Shown in pieces: positions 1 to 10,700 of a stretch of 64,000 bases of DNA. The notes under the pieces were generated by a model, which was not told where the DNA came from, did no database searches, and worked only from the letters and a program-made list of their open reading frames with translations. Numbering within the stretch: the first letter of the stretch is position 1; the number at the start of each line of letters is the position of its first letter. Source of the DNA: Prorocentrum cordatum (taxonomy: Eukaryota > Sar > Dinophyceae > Prorocentrales > Prorocentraceae); NCBI GenBank assembly GCA_963575745.1, contig CAUYUJ010016059.1:2449849-2513848 (forward strand), given 5' to 3'. A program made the position numbers and the translations under genes.

Positions 1-1
1 G

Positions 2-1594
2 GTTGAGAAGGCCCTTTCCGACAACAGCTCGGGCACCTCGCGTGGTCGTTCTGCGGCCGCCAGGAAGAAAGACAGGGCAATCTCCGACAGCAGCTTGGGC
101 GCCGCGAGCGCTCGAGGGGCTGCGACGGTGAACAGGGCACTCTCCAATGCCAGCTCGGAGGCCTTCCGAGGTCGTGCAGCCGCTGGCAGGGGCAGGGCCA
201 CTTCCGACGGCAGCTCGATTGCTGCAGGCGGCCGCGCGGCTGCTGGGAAGCAAAGGGCGCCCTCCAACGGCAGCTCGGAGGCCTCGCGAGGGGCCGTCAA
301 GACTGGCAGGGCGCCCTCCGACGACAGCTCCGTCGCTGCAGGCGGCCGCGCGGCTGCTGGGAAGCAAAGGGCGCCCTCCAACGGCAGCTCGGAGGTCTCG
401 CAAGCTCGCGCGGCCGCCACGAAAGGCAAGGAGCCCTCCGACGTCAGCTCGGACACCGCAGGCGGCCGCGCGGCTGCTGGGAAGCAGAGGGCGCCCTCCA
501 ACGGCAGCTCGGAGGCCTCGCAAGCTCGCGCGGCCGCCACGAAGGGCAAGGAGCCCTCCGACGGCAGCTCGGCGGCCGCCAAGAAGGGCAGGGCGCCGTC
601 CGATGCCAGCTCACAGGCCTCGCGAGGTCGGCCAGCAGTCAAGCAGGAAAGGGTACCGTCCGGGGACAGCTCGGGCACCCTCGGAGCCCAGCTGGCTGCC
701 AGGGAGGATAGGGCCCTCTCCGACGACAGCTCCCACGCTGGAGACGGCCGTGCGGCTGCTCGGAAGAAAAGGGCAGCCTCTGACGGCAGCTCGGAGGCCT
801 CGCAAGGTCGCGCTGCCGTCAAGGAGGCCAGGGCAGCGTCCGACGACAGCTCGGGCGACTTGAATGCCCGAGCGGCCGCGAGGAAGGATCGGGCAAATTC
901 CGACCACAGCTCGAGCTCTTCACGCGGTCGCTTAGGCTCCAGTGGTGGTGCAGCTGCCAGGGCACTCTCCCCCTCCTCGCGTGGCTCTGCGAAGGCTCGG
1001 GCCGGCGCGATCTTTGCCAGCAGGTCGCGCGCCTCCTCAGGCAGCGAGGCAGTCCATGGCAAGACGCCGTCGACAGACAGTTGCCGTGGGGCGGAAGCTT
1101 CTGATGCCCGTGCAGCGTCCAAGAAGGGCGGGGCGTCCTCCGACGACAGCTCCGACGCCGCAGGCGTCCGCGCTGCAGCTGGGAAGCAAAGGGCGCCCTC
1201 AAACGGCAGCTCGGAGCCCTCGCGAGGTCGCGCCGCCGCCAAGAAGGACAGGGCTTCCTCCGACGACAGCTCGGTCGCCGCAGGCGGTCGCGCGGCAGCT
1301 CAGAAGGAGAGGGCGCCCTCCGACGATAGCTCGCAGCCCTCGCGAGGTCGCGCGGCCGCCAAGGGCAGGACGCCCTCCGCTGGCAGCTCGCGTGCCGCCT
1401 CAGGCGGCGGGGACGCCAGGAAGGCCAAGGCGCCCTCGGACGGCAGCACGGGCTCCTCGCGAGCCCATGCGGCCGCCCGCGAGCCCTCCGCCGGCAGCTC
1501 GCGAGCCGCCTCGGACGGCGGCAGGCTCGCCGGGATAGAGTTGCTCCTCCTCAGAGGTAGCCGACAATCTTGTATCGTAGTTCCCCGCGTTTGA
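2..1594 (+). CDS. Repetitive Ser/Ala/Arg-rich protein, 5' partial
   Basis: The frame is already open at the left edge of the window and ends at a TGA at 1592-1594, so the start lies outside; the first internal ATG is at 95. The product is about 530 residues of degenerate repeats of roughly 20 residues, with a core like GRAAAxKxRAPSDGSS, rich in Ser, Ala, Arg and Lys and with no recognised domain. The last 25 or so residues are non-repetitive and hydrophobic. Repeat units differ at many bases, yet their length differences are whole codons, which supports translation of this frame. Against it, GC-rich minisatellites are often open by chance, and another frame is open for 238 codons. A basic, low-complexity, perhaps nuclear protein would fit, but no function can be assigned. 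The alternative is a non-coding minisatellite. Confidence 0.4.
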   Translation, partial: VEKALSDNSSGTSRGRSAAARKKDRAISDSSLGAASARGAATVNRALSNASSEAFRGRAAAGRGRATSDGSSIAAGGRAAAGKQRAPSNGSSEASRGAVKTGRAPSDDSSVAAGGRAAAGKQRAPSNGSSEVSQARAAATKGKEPSDVSSDTAGGRAAAGKQRAPSNGSSEASQARAAATKGKEPSDGSSAAAKKGRAPSDASSQASRGRPAVKQERVPSGDSSGTLGAQLAAREDRALSDDSSHAGDGRAAARKKRAASDGSSEASQGRAAVKEARAASDDSSGDLNARAAARKDRANSDHSSSSSRGRLGSSGGAAARALSPSSRGSAKARAGAIFASRSRASSGSEAVHGKTPSTDSCRGAEASDARAASKKGGASSDDSSDAAGVRAAAGKQRAPSNGSSEPSRGRAAAKKDRASSDDSSVAAGGRAAAQKERAPSDDSSQPSRGRAAAKGRTPSAGSSRAASGGGDARKAKAPSDGSTGSSRAHAAAREPSAGSSRAASDGGRLAGIELLLLRGSRQSCIVVPRV

Positions 1595-1621
1595 GAATAA
1601 GAGTGAGGAGGCGGGCGCGGG

Positions 1622-1706
1622 GTTGGTCGCGGAGTGGGTCGCCAGTGGTTCGCGGGATGGATCGCGGGGTGGGTCGCGGGTGGGGTCGCGGGCGGGTCCC
1701 GGGCGA
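1622..1706 (+). repeat. GGTCGC-type short tandem repeat, array 1
   Basis: Degenerate tandem copies of an 11-12 bp unit like GTGGGTCGCGG. The same unit recurs at 2085-2251 and, on the opposite strand, at 62674-62868. Confidence 0.8.
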
Positions 1707-1765
1707 GGACGACGACAACAACAAACAACAGATATCAACACTCATTTTGATATTGCCTGCTTTTT

Positions 1766-1860
1766 ATCTTCTCGCGTGCCATTCAACACGTATGTCTTAA
1801 ACCCTCGATGCCCGCCCTTTTCGTTTTCGATCGTGCCCCCCATCGGGGTATGCCTAGCAC
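1766..1860 (+). repeat. Fragment of the 0.75-kb repeat family
   Basis: Contains the family landmark CTCGCGTGCCATTCAACACG followed by the 'AAACCCTCG ... CCCGCCC ... TTCGATCGT' block shared with every unit of the 7.5-14.4 kb array. It is cut off by the TCC and GGTCGC repeats that follow. Confidence 0.7.
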
Positions 1861-1980
1861 CCCGCAGTGGCCGATAAGAGTGAGGGGGCTATTACGGTCG
1901 ACGCGGCCGTCGAGGCGGCGGACTTCCTGGCCCTCGCCTTCGCCTGATGCTCGGCCCCCTCGTTTGTTTCTGTTTGTTCC

Positions 1981-2080
1981 CCATCCTCCTCCTCCTCCTC
2001 CTCGTCCTCGTCCTCCTCCTCCTTCTCCTCCTTCTCGTCCTCTTTCTCCTCCTCCTCCTCCTCCTCCTGCTCCTCCTCCT
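1981..2080 (+). repeat. TCC-rich microsatellite
   Basis: Nearly continuous TCC/TCG triplets. Together with the following GGTCGC array it interrupts the 0.75-kb repeat copy. Confidence 0.85.
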
Positions 2081-2084
2081 GCCT

Positions 2085-2251
2085 GGGGTGGGTCGCGGGT
2101 GGGTCGCGGGATAGGTAGCGGGTGGGTCGCGGGATGGGTCGCGGGATGGGTCGCGGGTGGGTCACGGATGGGTCGCGGGTGGGTCGCGGGTGGGTCGCGG
2201 GGTGGGTCGCGGGTGGGTCGCGGGTGGGTCGCGGGGTGGGTCGCGGGTGGG
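2085..2251 (+). repeat. GGTCGC-type tandem repeat, array 2
   Basis: About fourteen copies of an 11-12 bp unit GGGTGGGTCGC, several identical. It is followed directly by the dispersed flank sequence at 2252-2365; the same pair occurs inverted at 62.57-62.87 kb. Confidence 0.9.
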
Positions 2252-2365
2252 GCGTCGACAACAAAACAAAACAAAACGAAACATCAAGAATCACCGCGGG
2301 AACCCACTTCAGCCACGCACCCGGGGATGGTGTAAGTCCGTTCGGCCCCCTCGCTCTGATCGTTC
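2252..2365 (+). repeat. Dispersed repeat, copy 1 (flank of GGTCGC array)
   Basis: Reads GTCGACAACAAA, AAGAATCACC, CACTTCAGCCACGCACCC, then GTCCGTTCGGCC and CTCGCTCTGATCG. Related blocks lie at 14480-14555 on the same strand and 62570-62660 on the opposite strand. No tRNA-like A or B box is evident, so a SINE origin is not supported. Confidence 0.7.
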
Positions 2366-3891
2366 TTACTTGGCAGGTGTAGTTGGCGCAGCACCTGAAA
2401 CAGAGGAAGGGGGGGAGGAGATAAGGGATAAGGGCGAGGCAGAAAGATGGAGCACGAGAGAGATTAGCAGGAGTGGGGTTACGAGCAGGAAGACAAGCGG
2501 CAGAACCGGACGGGCGGTCGGGCGGGCGGCCCCTGACGGACGGGTCGCGTGCGTGGGCCCAGACAGCCTGGTCGGGCGCGCGGGTCGCTGACGCGTCAGC
2601 CCGTGTGAATCACGATGATGTCTCGAGCGATAGCGCGATTCCCAAGTAATTTGTGAGGAAGTCCAGAACGAGAGCGTGATTCCTGAGTGTCGCGGGTTCG
2701 GCGTTTGAATAAATTGCGAGGAAATCCCACGCGAGCGACAGCCCGATTTTGAATCCATTGGCAGGAGGTATCAGGTCCGCGAGCCCCAGGAGGTGCACTT
2801 CAATGGAAAAACGCAGCGTGCACCAGAGGGAAGGGGATCATAGTTCTAAAGTTGTGAGGACTCAACAACAGCACCAACAACAGCAGCAGCAGCAAGTATG
2901 TACATACTGTTCTATATGACTTGCTCGCGTGCCTTTTTACACGTATGTCTGAATCCCTCGGCACCCGCCCTTTTCGTCTTCGCTCGTACCCACTTTGGAT
3001 TCACAGATTCCTTGCCCTCGTGAAATTGCTGTAGCCCCTCAAGCAGGAAAAGGAAGGGAGGAGGGAAGAGACAAGGGGGAGGGATAAGTATGGAGCACGA
3101 GAAGGGTTTACATAAGGAGGGTGAGGAGCAGGACTACAAGCGGCAGAGCCAGACGAGCGGGTCGGGTGGGCAAGCCCTCACGGGCAGGTCGGGCGGGCGG
3201 GCCTAGACGGCGGGGTCGAGTGGGCGTGTCGCTGGAGCGTCACTGCAACATTAATCGCAAGGATTTTTCGGGCGATGTCGCGATCCCTGAATCAGTTGTA
3301 CGGAAATCCATAGCGAGAGCGTGATTCCTGAGTCTTGGGGGCACGGCGTCGCAACAAATTGTGAGGAAGTACCACGCGAGAGCGCGGCTCTTGCATACCA
3401 TCTCAGGAAGTCCAGCGCGAGAGCGGGAACATGACATACATTGTGAGGAAGTAAGTCTTCGATCGTACCCTCTTGGGGGCATGTCTTTCTTACCTGCAAC
3501 GTGTATTTCGCGCAGCCCCTAAGGCAGGGGAAGGGAAGACGGATGGGAGGACGGGGCAATGGGCAGGTGGTTGTGCGTCCCATGAATCGCAGGGAAGTCT
3601 CGACCGATATGGCGGTTCCCAAGTGAATGGCGAGGAAATTCACAGTTAGAGCGTGATTCAGGAGTGTCAAGGGCGCGGCGTCAAAATAAATGGCGAGGAA
3701 GTCCCACTCGATAGCGCGTCTCCTGTGGAACTTGGGAGGAATTTCCCGCGCGGGAGCGCGATGTGGGAATACGTTGTGAAGACGTTTTCGGCGGGAGCCC
3801 GTTGCCGAGTTCGCATGCTTAAGAAATCAGCTGATCCGGCGGGTGAGTTTCTGAGAGCGTGGACTTGAGCTCGCTCAAGCTTCGCTCTGCA
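2366..3891 (+). repeat. 0.75-kb repeat family, two forward copies
   Basis: Both copies show the ordered blocks of the family: 'GGAGCACGAGAGAGATTAGCAG', the GGGCGGGTCGGGCGGGCGG segment, then several 40-50 bp subrepeats of the type GTGAGGAAGTCCCACGCGAG followed by AGCGCGATTCC. The second copy starts near 2925 at the CTCGCGTGCC landmark. Short frames here are chance. Confidence 0.8.
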
Positions 3892-4060
3892 AGTCACCAC
3901 CCACCAAACCACCCCAACCCAACCCGAAGGCTCAGATTTACAGTCGATTTCCAGTGGGGGGGGGTCGGGGAACATCGAAAAAACACGCGTGGAACCCTTA
4001 CCCCCCCCAACCCGAAATTCGGGCCTTCGGGTTGGGTTGGGGTGGTCTGGTAGGTAGTCA
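3892..4060. mobile_element. Foldback/MITE-like element with 37-bp inverted ends
   Basis: The left end (3894-3930) and the reverse complement of the right end (4024-4060) match at about 33 of 37 positions, including an uninterrupted 23 bp around CCACCCCAACCCAACCCGAA. The interior has no coding capacity. A partial, diverged relative lies at 52191-52340. Non-autonomous DNA transposons have this structure; no target duplication can be fixed because of the GC-rich flanks. Confidence 0.75.
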
Positions 4061-4500
4061 GCAAGGGATGGGGAACGCCATTCCCGACACATTTTGTGCT
4101 CGGGGGCGGGAGGGCCCACAGGCCCCCAAGAAGACCCCGGGAGGCCCCAGAAGGCCTCCAAGAGGCCAGAGAAAGGCCCCCCAGGAGACCCCAAAACGAC
4201 CCCCAAGAGGCTTCCCCAGGTCCCTTGCTCAATCCCCTGAGCCTCAGTCCTCAAGTCTGAGGATGCTTAATGGGCCCGGACCCCAAGCTCTCAAATCTCT
4301 TGAGGCTCCCCGCGCGCCCTCTGGGGCCCCCAGAATAGTCCCGCATGATTTCTTCGAGCCCCAGAGAGGCCCAAGACGGGCCAACAGGGCCCCAGGAGGC
4401 CCTCAAGACGGCCCAAGAACGCCCCGAATCACCGAACGATCGGTCCAAGACGCCCAAGATGGAACCATGGACATTACCATGATAAAGATCATCGTGCTTA
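4061..4500 (+). repeat. GGCCCC-rich degenerate repeat
   Basis: Irregular runs of GGCCCCAAGA-like decamers across 4100-4440. The style resembles the 245-bp repeat at 16.4-17.0 kb. I see no gene. Confidence 0.5.
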
Positions 4501-4518
4501 TCATTACCAGCTACCAGC

Positions 4519-4564
4519 ATCATCATCATCAGCATCAGCATCATCAGCATCATCATCATCATCG

Positions 4565-4597
<33 letters not shown>

Positions 4598-4598
4598 G

Positions 4599-4635
<37 letters not shown>
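4519..4635 (+). repeat. (CAT)n microsatellite
   Basis: About 39 nearly perfect CAT triplets with a few CAG interruptions. Confidence 0.95.
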
Positions 4636-4639
<4 letters not shown>

Positions 4640-4773
4640 GCGCCCCGGATCGGCGGCACTTACCAAAGGCCAGCACAATAAGTATTGTTGATCCCGCCCC
4701 CCTCGGGGGCATTTTTTTCCCAACCATCCTGTGGTGTTGGGTCCTCGTTTTGAAGAGACGGTGCCCCGCGTTC

Positions 4774-4858
4774 CTCTCCTCTCCTCTCCTCTCCTCTCCT
4801 CTCCTCTCCTCTCCTCTCCTCTCCTCTCCTCCTCTCCTCCTCCTCTCTCCTCTCCTCT
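4774..4858 (+). repeat. (TCTCC)n pentanucleotide repeat
   Basis: Perfect TCTCC repeats decaying to TCC-rich sequence, directly before the 90-bp minisatellite. Confidence 0.95.
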
Positions 4859-4878
4859 TCACCCACCCAGTACACCGC

Positions 4879-6400
4879 TTCGTGGCTCCATAGGGAGCTC
4901 CACCGAAGGCCCCAGTGCCCGCGCCCGCATGCGTCACCCACACCCATTTCGGCACACCCCTCACACGTTTCGTGGCTCCATAGGGAGCTCCACCGAAGGC
5001 CCCAGTGCCCGCGCCCGCATGCGTCACCCACACCCATTTCGGCACACCCCTCACACGTTTCGTGGCTCCATAGGGAGCTCCACCGAAGGCCCCAGTGCCC
5101 GCGCCCGCATGCGTCACCCACACCCATTTCGGCACACCCCTCACACGTTTCGTGGCTCCATAGGGAGCTCCACCGAAGGCCCCAGTGCCCGCGCCCGCAT
5201 GCGTCACCCACACCCATTTCGGCACACCCCTCACACGTTTCGTGGCTCCATAGGGAGCTCCACCGAAGGCCCCAGTGCCCGCGCCCGCATGCGTCACCCA
5301 CACCCATTTCGGCACACCCCTCACACGTTTCGTGGCTCCATAGGGAGCTCCACCGAAGGCCCCAGTGCCCGCGCCCGCATGCGTCACCCACACCCATTTC
5401 GGCACACCCCTCACACGTTTCGTGGCTCCATAGGGAGCTCCACCGAAGGCCCCAGTGCCCGCGCCCGCATGCGTCACCCACCCATTTTTTTCGTGCACAC
5501 CCCTCCACGTTTCGGCACACCCCTCACACGTTTCGTGGCTCCATAGGGAGCTCCACCGAAGGCCCCAGTGCCCGCGCCCGCATGCGTCACCCACACCCAT
5601 TTCGGCACACCCCTCACACGTTTCGTGGCTCCATAGGGAGCTCCACCGAAGGCCCCAGTGCCCGCGCCCACATGCGTCACCCACACCCATTTCGGCACAC
5701 CCCTCACACGTTTCGTGGCCCCATAGGGAGCTCCACCGAAGGCCCCAGTGCCCGCGCCCGCATGCGTCACCCACACCCATTACCGGAGGCCCCAGTGGCG
5801 GCGCTCACATGCGACACCCACACCCACCCATTTCGGCACACCCCTCACACGTTTCGTGGCCCCATAGGGAGTTCCACCGAAGGCCCCAGCGGCCGCGCTC
5901 ACATGCGTCCCCGCCACCCATCCCGGCACGCCACTCACAACAACAGGCTTCGTGGCTGCATAGGGAGCTCCACCGAAGGCCCCAGTGCCCGCGCCCGCAT
6001 GCGTCACCACCCGCACCCAATTCGGCACACCCCTCACACGTTTCGTGGCCCCATAGAGAGCTGCACCGAAGGCCCCAGTGGCGGCGCTCACATGCGTCCC
6101 CGCCACACATCCCAGTACACCCCTCACGCGCTTCGTGGCCCCATAGGGAGCTCCACCGAAGGCCCCAGTAGCGGCGCTTACATGCGTCTCCGCCACCCAT
6201 CCCGGCCCCCCCCCCGCAGCAGCATCATGTTTCGGGGACCCATAGGGAGCTCCACTGGAGGCCCCAGTGGCGGCCCGCACATGCGTTTCCGCCACCCATG
6301 TCGGCACGCCCCGCGCGTGTTTCATGTCCCCATAGGGAGCTTCGCCGAATGCCCCAGTGGCACCCATCTCGGCACACCCCTCACACGTTCCGTAATCCTA
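4879..6400. repeat. 90-bp minisatellite, array A
   Basis: The unit begins TTCGTGGCTCCATAGGGAGC and has a period of exactly 90 bp (starts at 4879, 4969, 5059 and so on). About seven units to 5478 are practically identical; later units to about 6400 diverge progressively. Because 90 is divisible by three and the unit lacks stops in several frames, long frames run on both strands, for example 509 codons on minus at 4251-5780 and 347 on plus at 5582-6625. I treat these as by-products. The same unit occurs inverted and more diverged at 46.4-47.6 kb. Confidence 0.95.
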
Positions 6401-6419
6401 TGGGGAGTTCCATTGAAGA

Positions 6420-7445
6420 TGAAACCCGCAGCTGCGGTACTGACAACTGCATATGGTTGGGTTCTTCGCCAGGCTAATTTCACATTTGAAGTGCTCCCAG
6501 GGAAAGCTGGGAGTCACACGACCGGGCCGTTGGACCCCGAGTTACAACAACAACGGCTGCCGCTTGCTACTTCTCCATCGCTTACTGCGACATCGGTCTC
6601 TCGCGCGGGACCTCTTCACAAGTAATGCAGGAATCGTGATCTCGCGTGGGATTTTGTCAATTTATTCAGACGCCGCGCCTTCGACACTCAAGAATCACGC
6701 TCTCGCTCTGGCTGTTCTCACGATGTACTTGGGGGTCGCGCTATCGCTAGAGCTTTCCTCGCGGTTCATGCAGTACTCACGCTTCAGCAACCCGCTTTTT
6801 CGACCTGGCCGCTTGGGTTCGGCTTCCCGACCCGTCTGTTAGGGTCTGCCCGCCCGATGGGCCCGTTTGGTTCTGCCACGTGTTTTCGGCTCCTAGCCCC
6901 CGTCCTGCTAATCCCGTGCTCCATCCTTCTGCCTCTTCATTCCATCCGTCCTCTCGTCACCTATTTCAGGGGCTGCGCCAAGTACACGCGGCAGGTCAGG
7001 AATCTATACTTCTTGGAGATTCGGGTCGAAAACGGAGATGGCGGCTACGTGTTGAATGGCATATCTCCGATGTATTTGTAAATCGCGCTATCGGTCGAGT
7101 TATCTTCGCGATTCATGTTCGCGCTTCAACAACCCGCCTGCTCGACCTGGCCGCCTGGGCCCGCCTTTCCGATCCGCGCGTTAGGCCACTCGCCCGATCT
7201 GCCAGGCTGGTTCTGCCAACTGCTTTCTGCTCCTAACGACCCTCCTGCTAATCTCTCTCGTGCTCCATCCTCCTCCCTTTCTCTTCCATCATCCATCCGT
7301 CCTTCTTCCACGCGGCAGGTGCACGCGGCAGGAAGGGAACACATACCCCCAAGGGGGGCACGATCGAAGACGAATATGGCGCGTACCGAGGGTTTGCGGT
7401 ATACGTGTTGCATGGCATGCGAGCAAGTCAGAGCGAGCAGTCTCA
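6420..7445 (-). repeat. 0.75-kb repeat family, inverted block
   Basis: One complete and one partial unit in reverse orientation. The reverse complement of 7381-7440 gives the TTGCTCGCATGCC landmark and 6604-6780 gives the AGCGCGATT subrepeats. It meets the forward array head to head near 7.45-7.6 kb. Confidence 0.8.
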
Positions 7446-10400
7446 AAGTATCGATGTTATAATAGTTCGCGGCCCAACAACACAGTTTGGTTACACCAAG
7501 CTTTCCCTGTTAAAATACCGGGTGCCAGCCCCGAGGGGAGCACATCAATTAAACAATGCAATGGCTATTGGAGCGGATATTTTATTTTCTAGAAGTGATG
7601 TTCCAACAACAGAAGCAATCATTTTAAGACTGCGCGCTCTTACTTGCTCGCATGCCATTCAACACGTATATCCCAAACCCTCAGTACCCGCCCTGTTCGT
7701 TTTCGATCGTACCTCCCCGTGGGGGTATATCCTTCCTACCTGCCGCGGGTAGTTGGCGCATTTCCTAAAACAGGGGAAGAGACAACAGATGGAAGAGGAG
7801 CACGAGAGAGACTAGTAGGAGAAGAACTAGGAGCAGAAAACGCGTGGCAGAACCAGACGGGCAGATCGGGCGGGTAGACTCTAACGGGCGGGTCGGGAAG
7901 GTGGGCCCAAACGAGGTCAGAGCAGGCGGGTTGCCGAAACGTGAGCATGAATTGCAAGGGAAGCTCGAGCGATGCGCGATTCTCAATTACACTTGACATG
8001 CCCGAGCGACAGCGTAACTCCCAAGGGTTGGAGGCGCGAAGATTGAATACATTGCGAAGATGTCCCACGCGAGAGCGCGATTCCTGAGTATATTGCACGG
8101 AAGTCCCAGGCGAAAGTTTCATGTCACAATACATTATGAGGAAGTATTAGGCGGGAGCCGTTGTTGTTGTAACTCGGGGGCCAGGGAGCCAGTTTGACCG
8201 TCAACACTTTCTTTGATACAAAACAGGGTGCGAGCCCCGGGAGGGGCACTCTAATAGGAACAAACAGTGTTACCAGATGGGGGGGTAACAGTTTTTCTTC
8301 CAGAAATGCGAGTTCAACAACAACACCACCACCAACAACAACAACACCAACACCAACAACACCACCAACAACAATCAGTCTACTACTACTGTTCTTTCCG
8401 ATCTGCTCACGTGCCATCCAAGACGTATATCCCAAACCATATGTCCCCGACCTCTTCGTCTTCGATCGTACCCCCTTGGGCGTGTATCTTTCTCACCTGC
8501 CGCGCGCATTTACTACAGGCCTTAAGACAAGGGGAGAGAGGACGGGTGGGAAGATGGAGGGAATAGGATGGAGCACGAGAGACATTAGCATGGTTGGGGC
8601 AAGGAACAGAAACATGTTGTGGAACCAGGCGGGAAGCTCGGGTGGGCAGACCCATAGCGGGCGGGTCGGGAAGGCGGGCCGATGCGACCAGGACGACCAG
8701 GACGACCAGGCGGGTTCTTGAAGCGTGGGCTTTGCATGGGCGCGAGGAAGTCTCGAGCCATAGCGCGATCCCCAAGTAAATCGTGAGAAAGGCCAGAGCG
8801 AGAGCGGGTTTCCTTAGCGCCGAGGGCGTATCGTCATAATAGATTGTGAGGAAGTCCCACGCGAGAGCGCGATTCCTACATACATTGTGAGGAAGTCCCT
8901 CGCGAGAACGCGATTTTTCAATACATTGTGAGGATGTCTCAGGCGGGAACCGCTGTTGTTGTACACCAGGGGGCAAAAACACATTTAGGATATTCAACGT
9001 CTCCCGACATAGAAAACAAGATCCGAGCCTTGGGATGGGCATGCCAAATGAAAAAAAAACACAATGTGCCCAGAGGGGGGATCAACAATGCTTATTTTTA
9101 GAAGTGAGACTTCACAAACATCAGCAGCAGCAACAGCAACAACAACAACGATCCGTTCAAGACTGTTCGTTCGTTTCCGCCCGCGCGCCTTCAAACACGG
9201 ATGTCCCAAATCATCAATACCCGCCCCTCGTGTTCGATCGTACCCCCCCCCCCCGTATGGATGTACCTTCCTTGCCTGCCACGCGTATGTAGTGCAGCCT
9301 CTAAGACAGGGTAACAGAGGACGCGTCAAAGAGAGGGGAGAAGGATGGAGCACAACATCAATTTGCAGGATCGGGGCAAAGAGCATAAGACAACCTGTAT
9401 AACCAGACGGGCAGATCGGGCGGGTCGGGAAGGCGGGCCCAGGCGACCAGGACGAGCAGGCGGGTTCCTAAAGCGTGGATCCTGCATGAATCGCGAGGAA
9501 GTCTTAAGTTGCAGTGCCATTCCTAAGTGAACCGCTAAGAATTCCACAGCGATATCCTGATTCCTGAGTGCCGAGGGCGCGGCGTCGAAATATATTGCGA
9601 GGAGGATCCACGCAAACGCGAGGAAGTCCCGCGTAAAAACGCGAGTTGGGAATAGTTTGTGAGGCAGTATTTGGCGGAAGCTGCTTGAGCAGGACAAGCT
9701 TCCCTGGTCAAAGATATCGGGTGCGAGCCCCGAGGGGACATTTTCATTGAAAATCACAATGTGCACCGGTGGTGGGGCATCGATTATATTTTTCTTCAAG
9801 ACTGACACTCAACAACACCAACAGCAAATACCACAACAACAATACCACCAACACTATCAACACCAATACCAACAACAACGCCAACAACAGCGCTCAATTC
9901 AAGACTGTTCGCTCTTATCCGCTCGCGTGCCACGCCACACGTATATCCCAAGCCCTCGGTACCCGCCCTCTTCGTCTTCGATCGTGCCCCTTGGGGTATA
10001 TATTCCTTCGCTTGCCCCGTGCATTTCGAGCAGCCCCTAAACAGGGGAACGGAGGACGGTTGGAAACGCGAGGGAGAAGGATGGAACACGAGAGAAATTA
10101 GCAGCGTTGGGGCACGGAGCAGAAACCAAATTGTAGAATTAGATGGGCAAGTCGGGTGGGCAGACCCCAACGGGCGGGTCGGGAAGACAGGCCCAGGCGG
10201 CCAGGTCGAGCAGTCGGGTTGTTAAAGCGTGAGTTCTGCATGAATCGCGAGGAAGTCTTGAGCGATAACGCGATTCCCTAATAAATCGCGAGAGAGGACA
10301 GGACGAGAGCGTGATACCTGAGCGCCGAGGGCGCATCGTTTGAATACATCCCGAGGAAGCCCCACGCGATATTACATACATCGCGAGGAAATTCCGCGCG

Positions 10401-10617
10401 AAAGTGCGATGCTTCAATACATTGTGATGAAGTACCAGGCGGAAGTCGCTGCCGTTGCAAACCAGGGGCCAGCAACCGAATTCTAATATATTCAATATTT
10501 CCCTGATCGAAAACAGGGTGCGAGCCCCACGAAGGTCATTTTAGTATTGGAAAACGCGATGTGCCCCAGAGGGGGGGTGTCAACAATACTTATTCCTGAG
10601 AAGTGGGAATTCGACAG

Positions 10618-10700
10618 CAGCATTCACAACAGCAACACCACCACCACCAACAGCAACAGCACCAACATCGACAACAACAACAACAACAACAACAACAATA
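10618..10700 (+). repeat. (CAA)n/(CAC)n tract inside a 0.75-kb unit
   Basis: CAA triplets with AGC and ACC interruptions, ending in about nine perfect CAA copies. Comparable shorter tracts sit at the same place in neighbouring units. Confidence 0.85.

Noticed and set aside
4251-5780. 509-codon minus-strand open frame with repeating DACGRGHWGLRWSSLW peptide
   Set aside because: It runs through the 90-bp array, whose period is a multiple of three; plus-strand frames over the same DNA are equally open, and the ends lie in unrelated low-complexity sequence.
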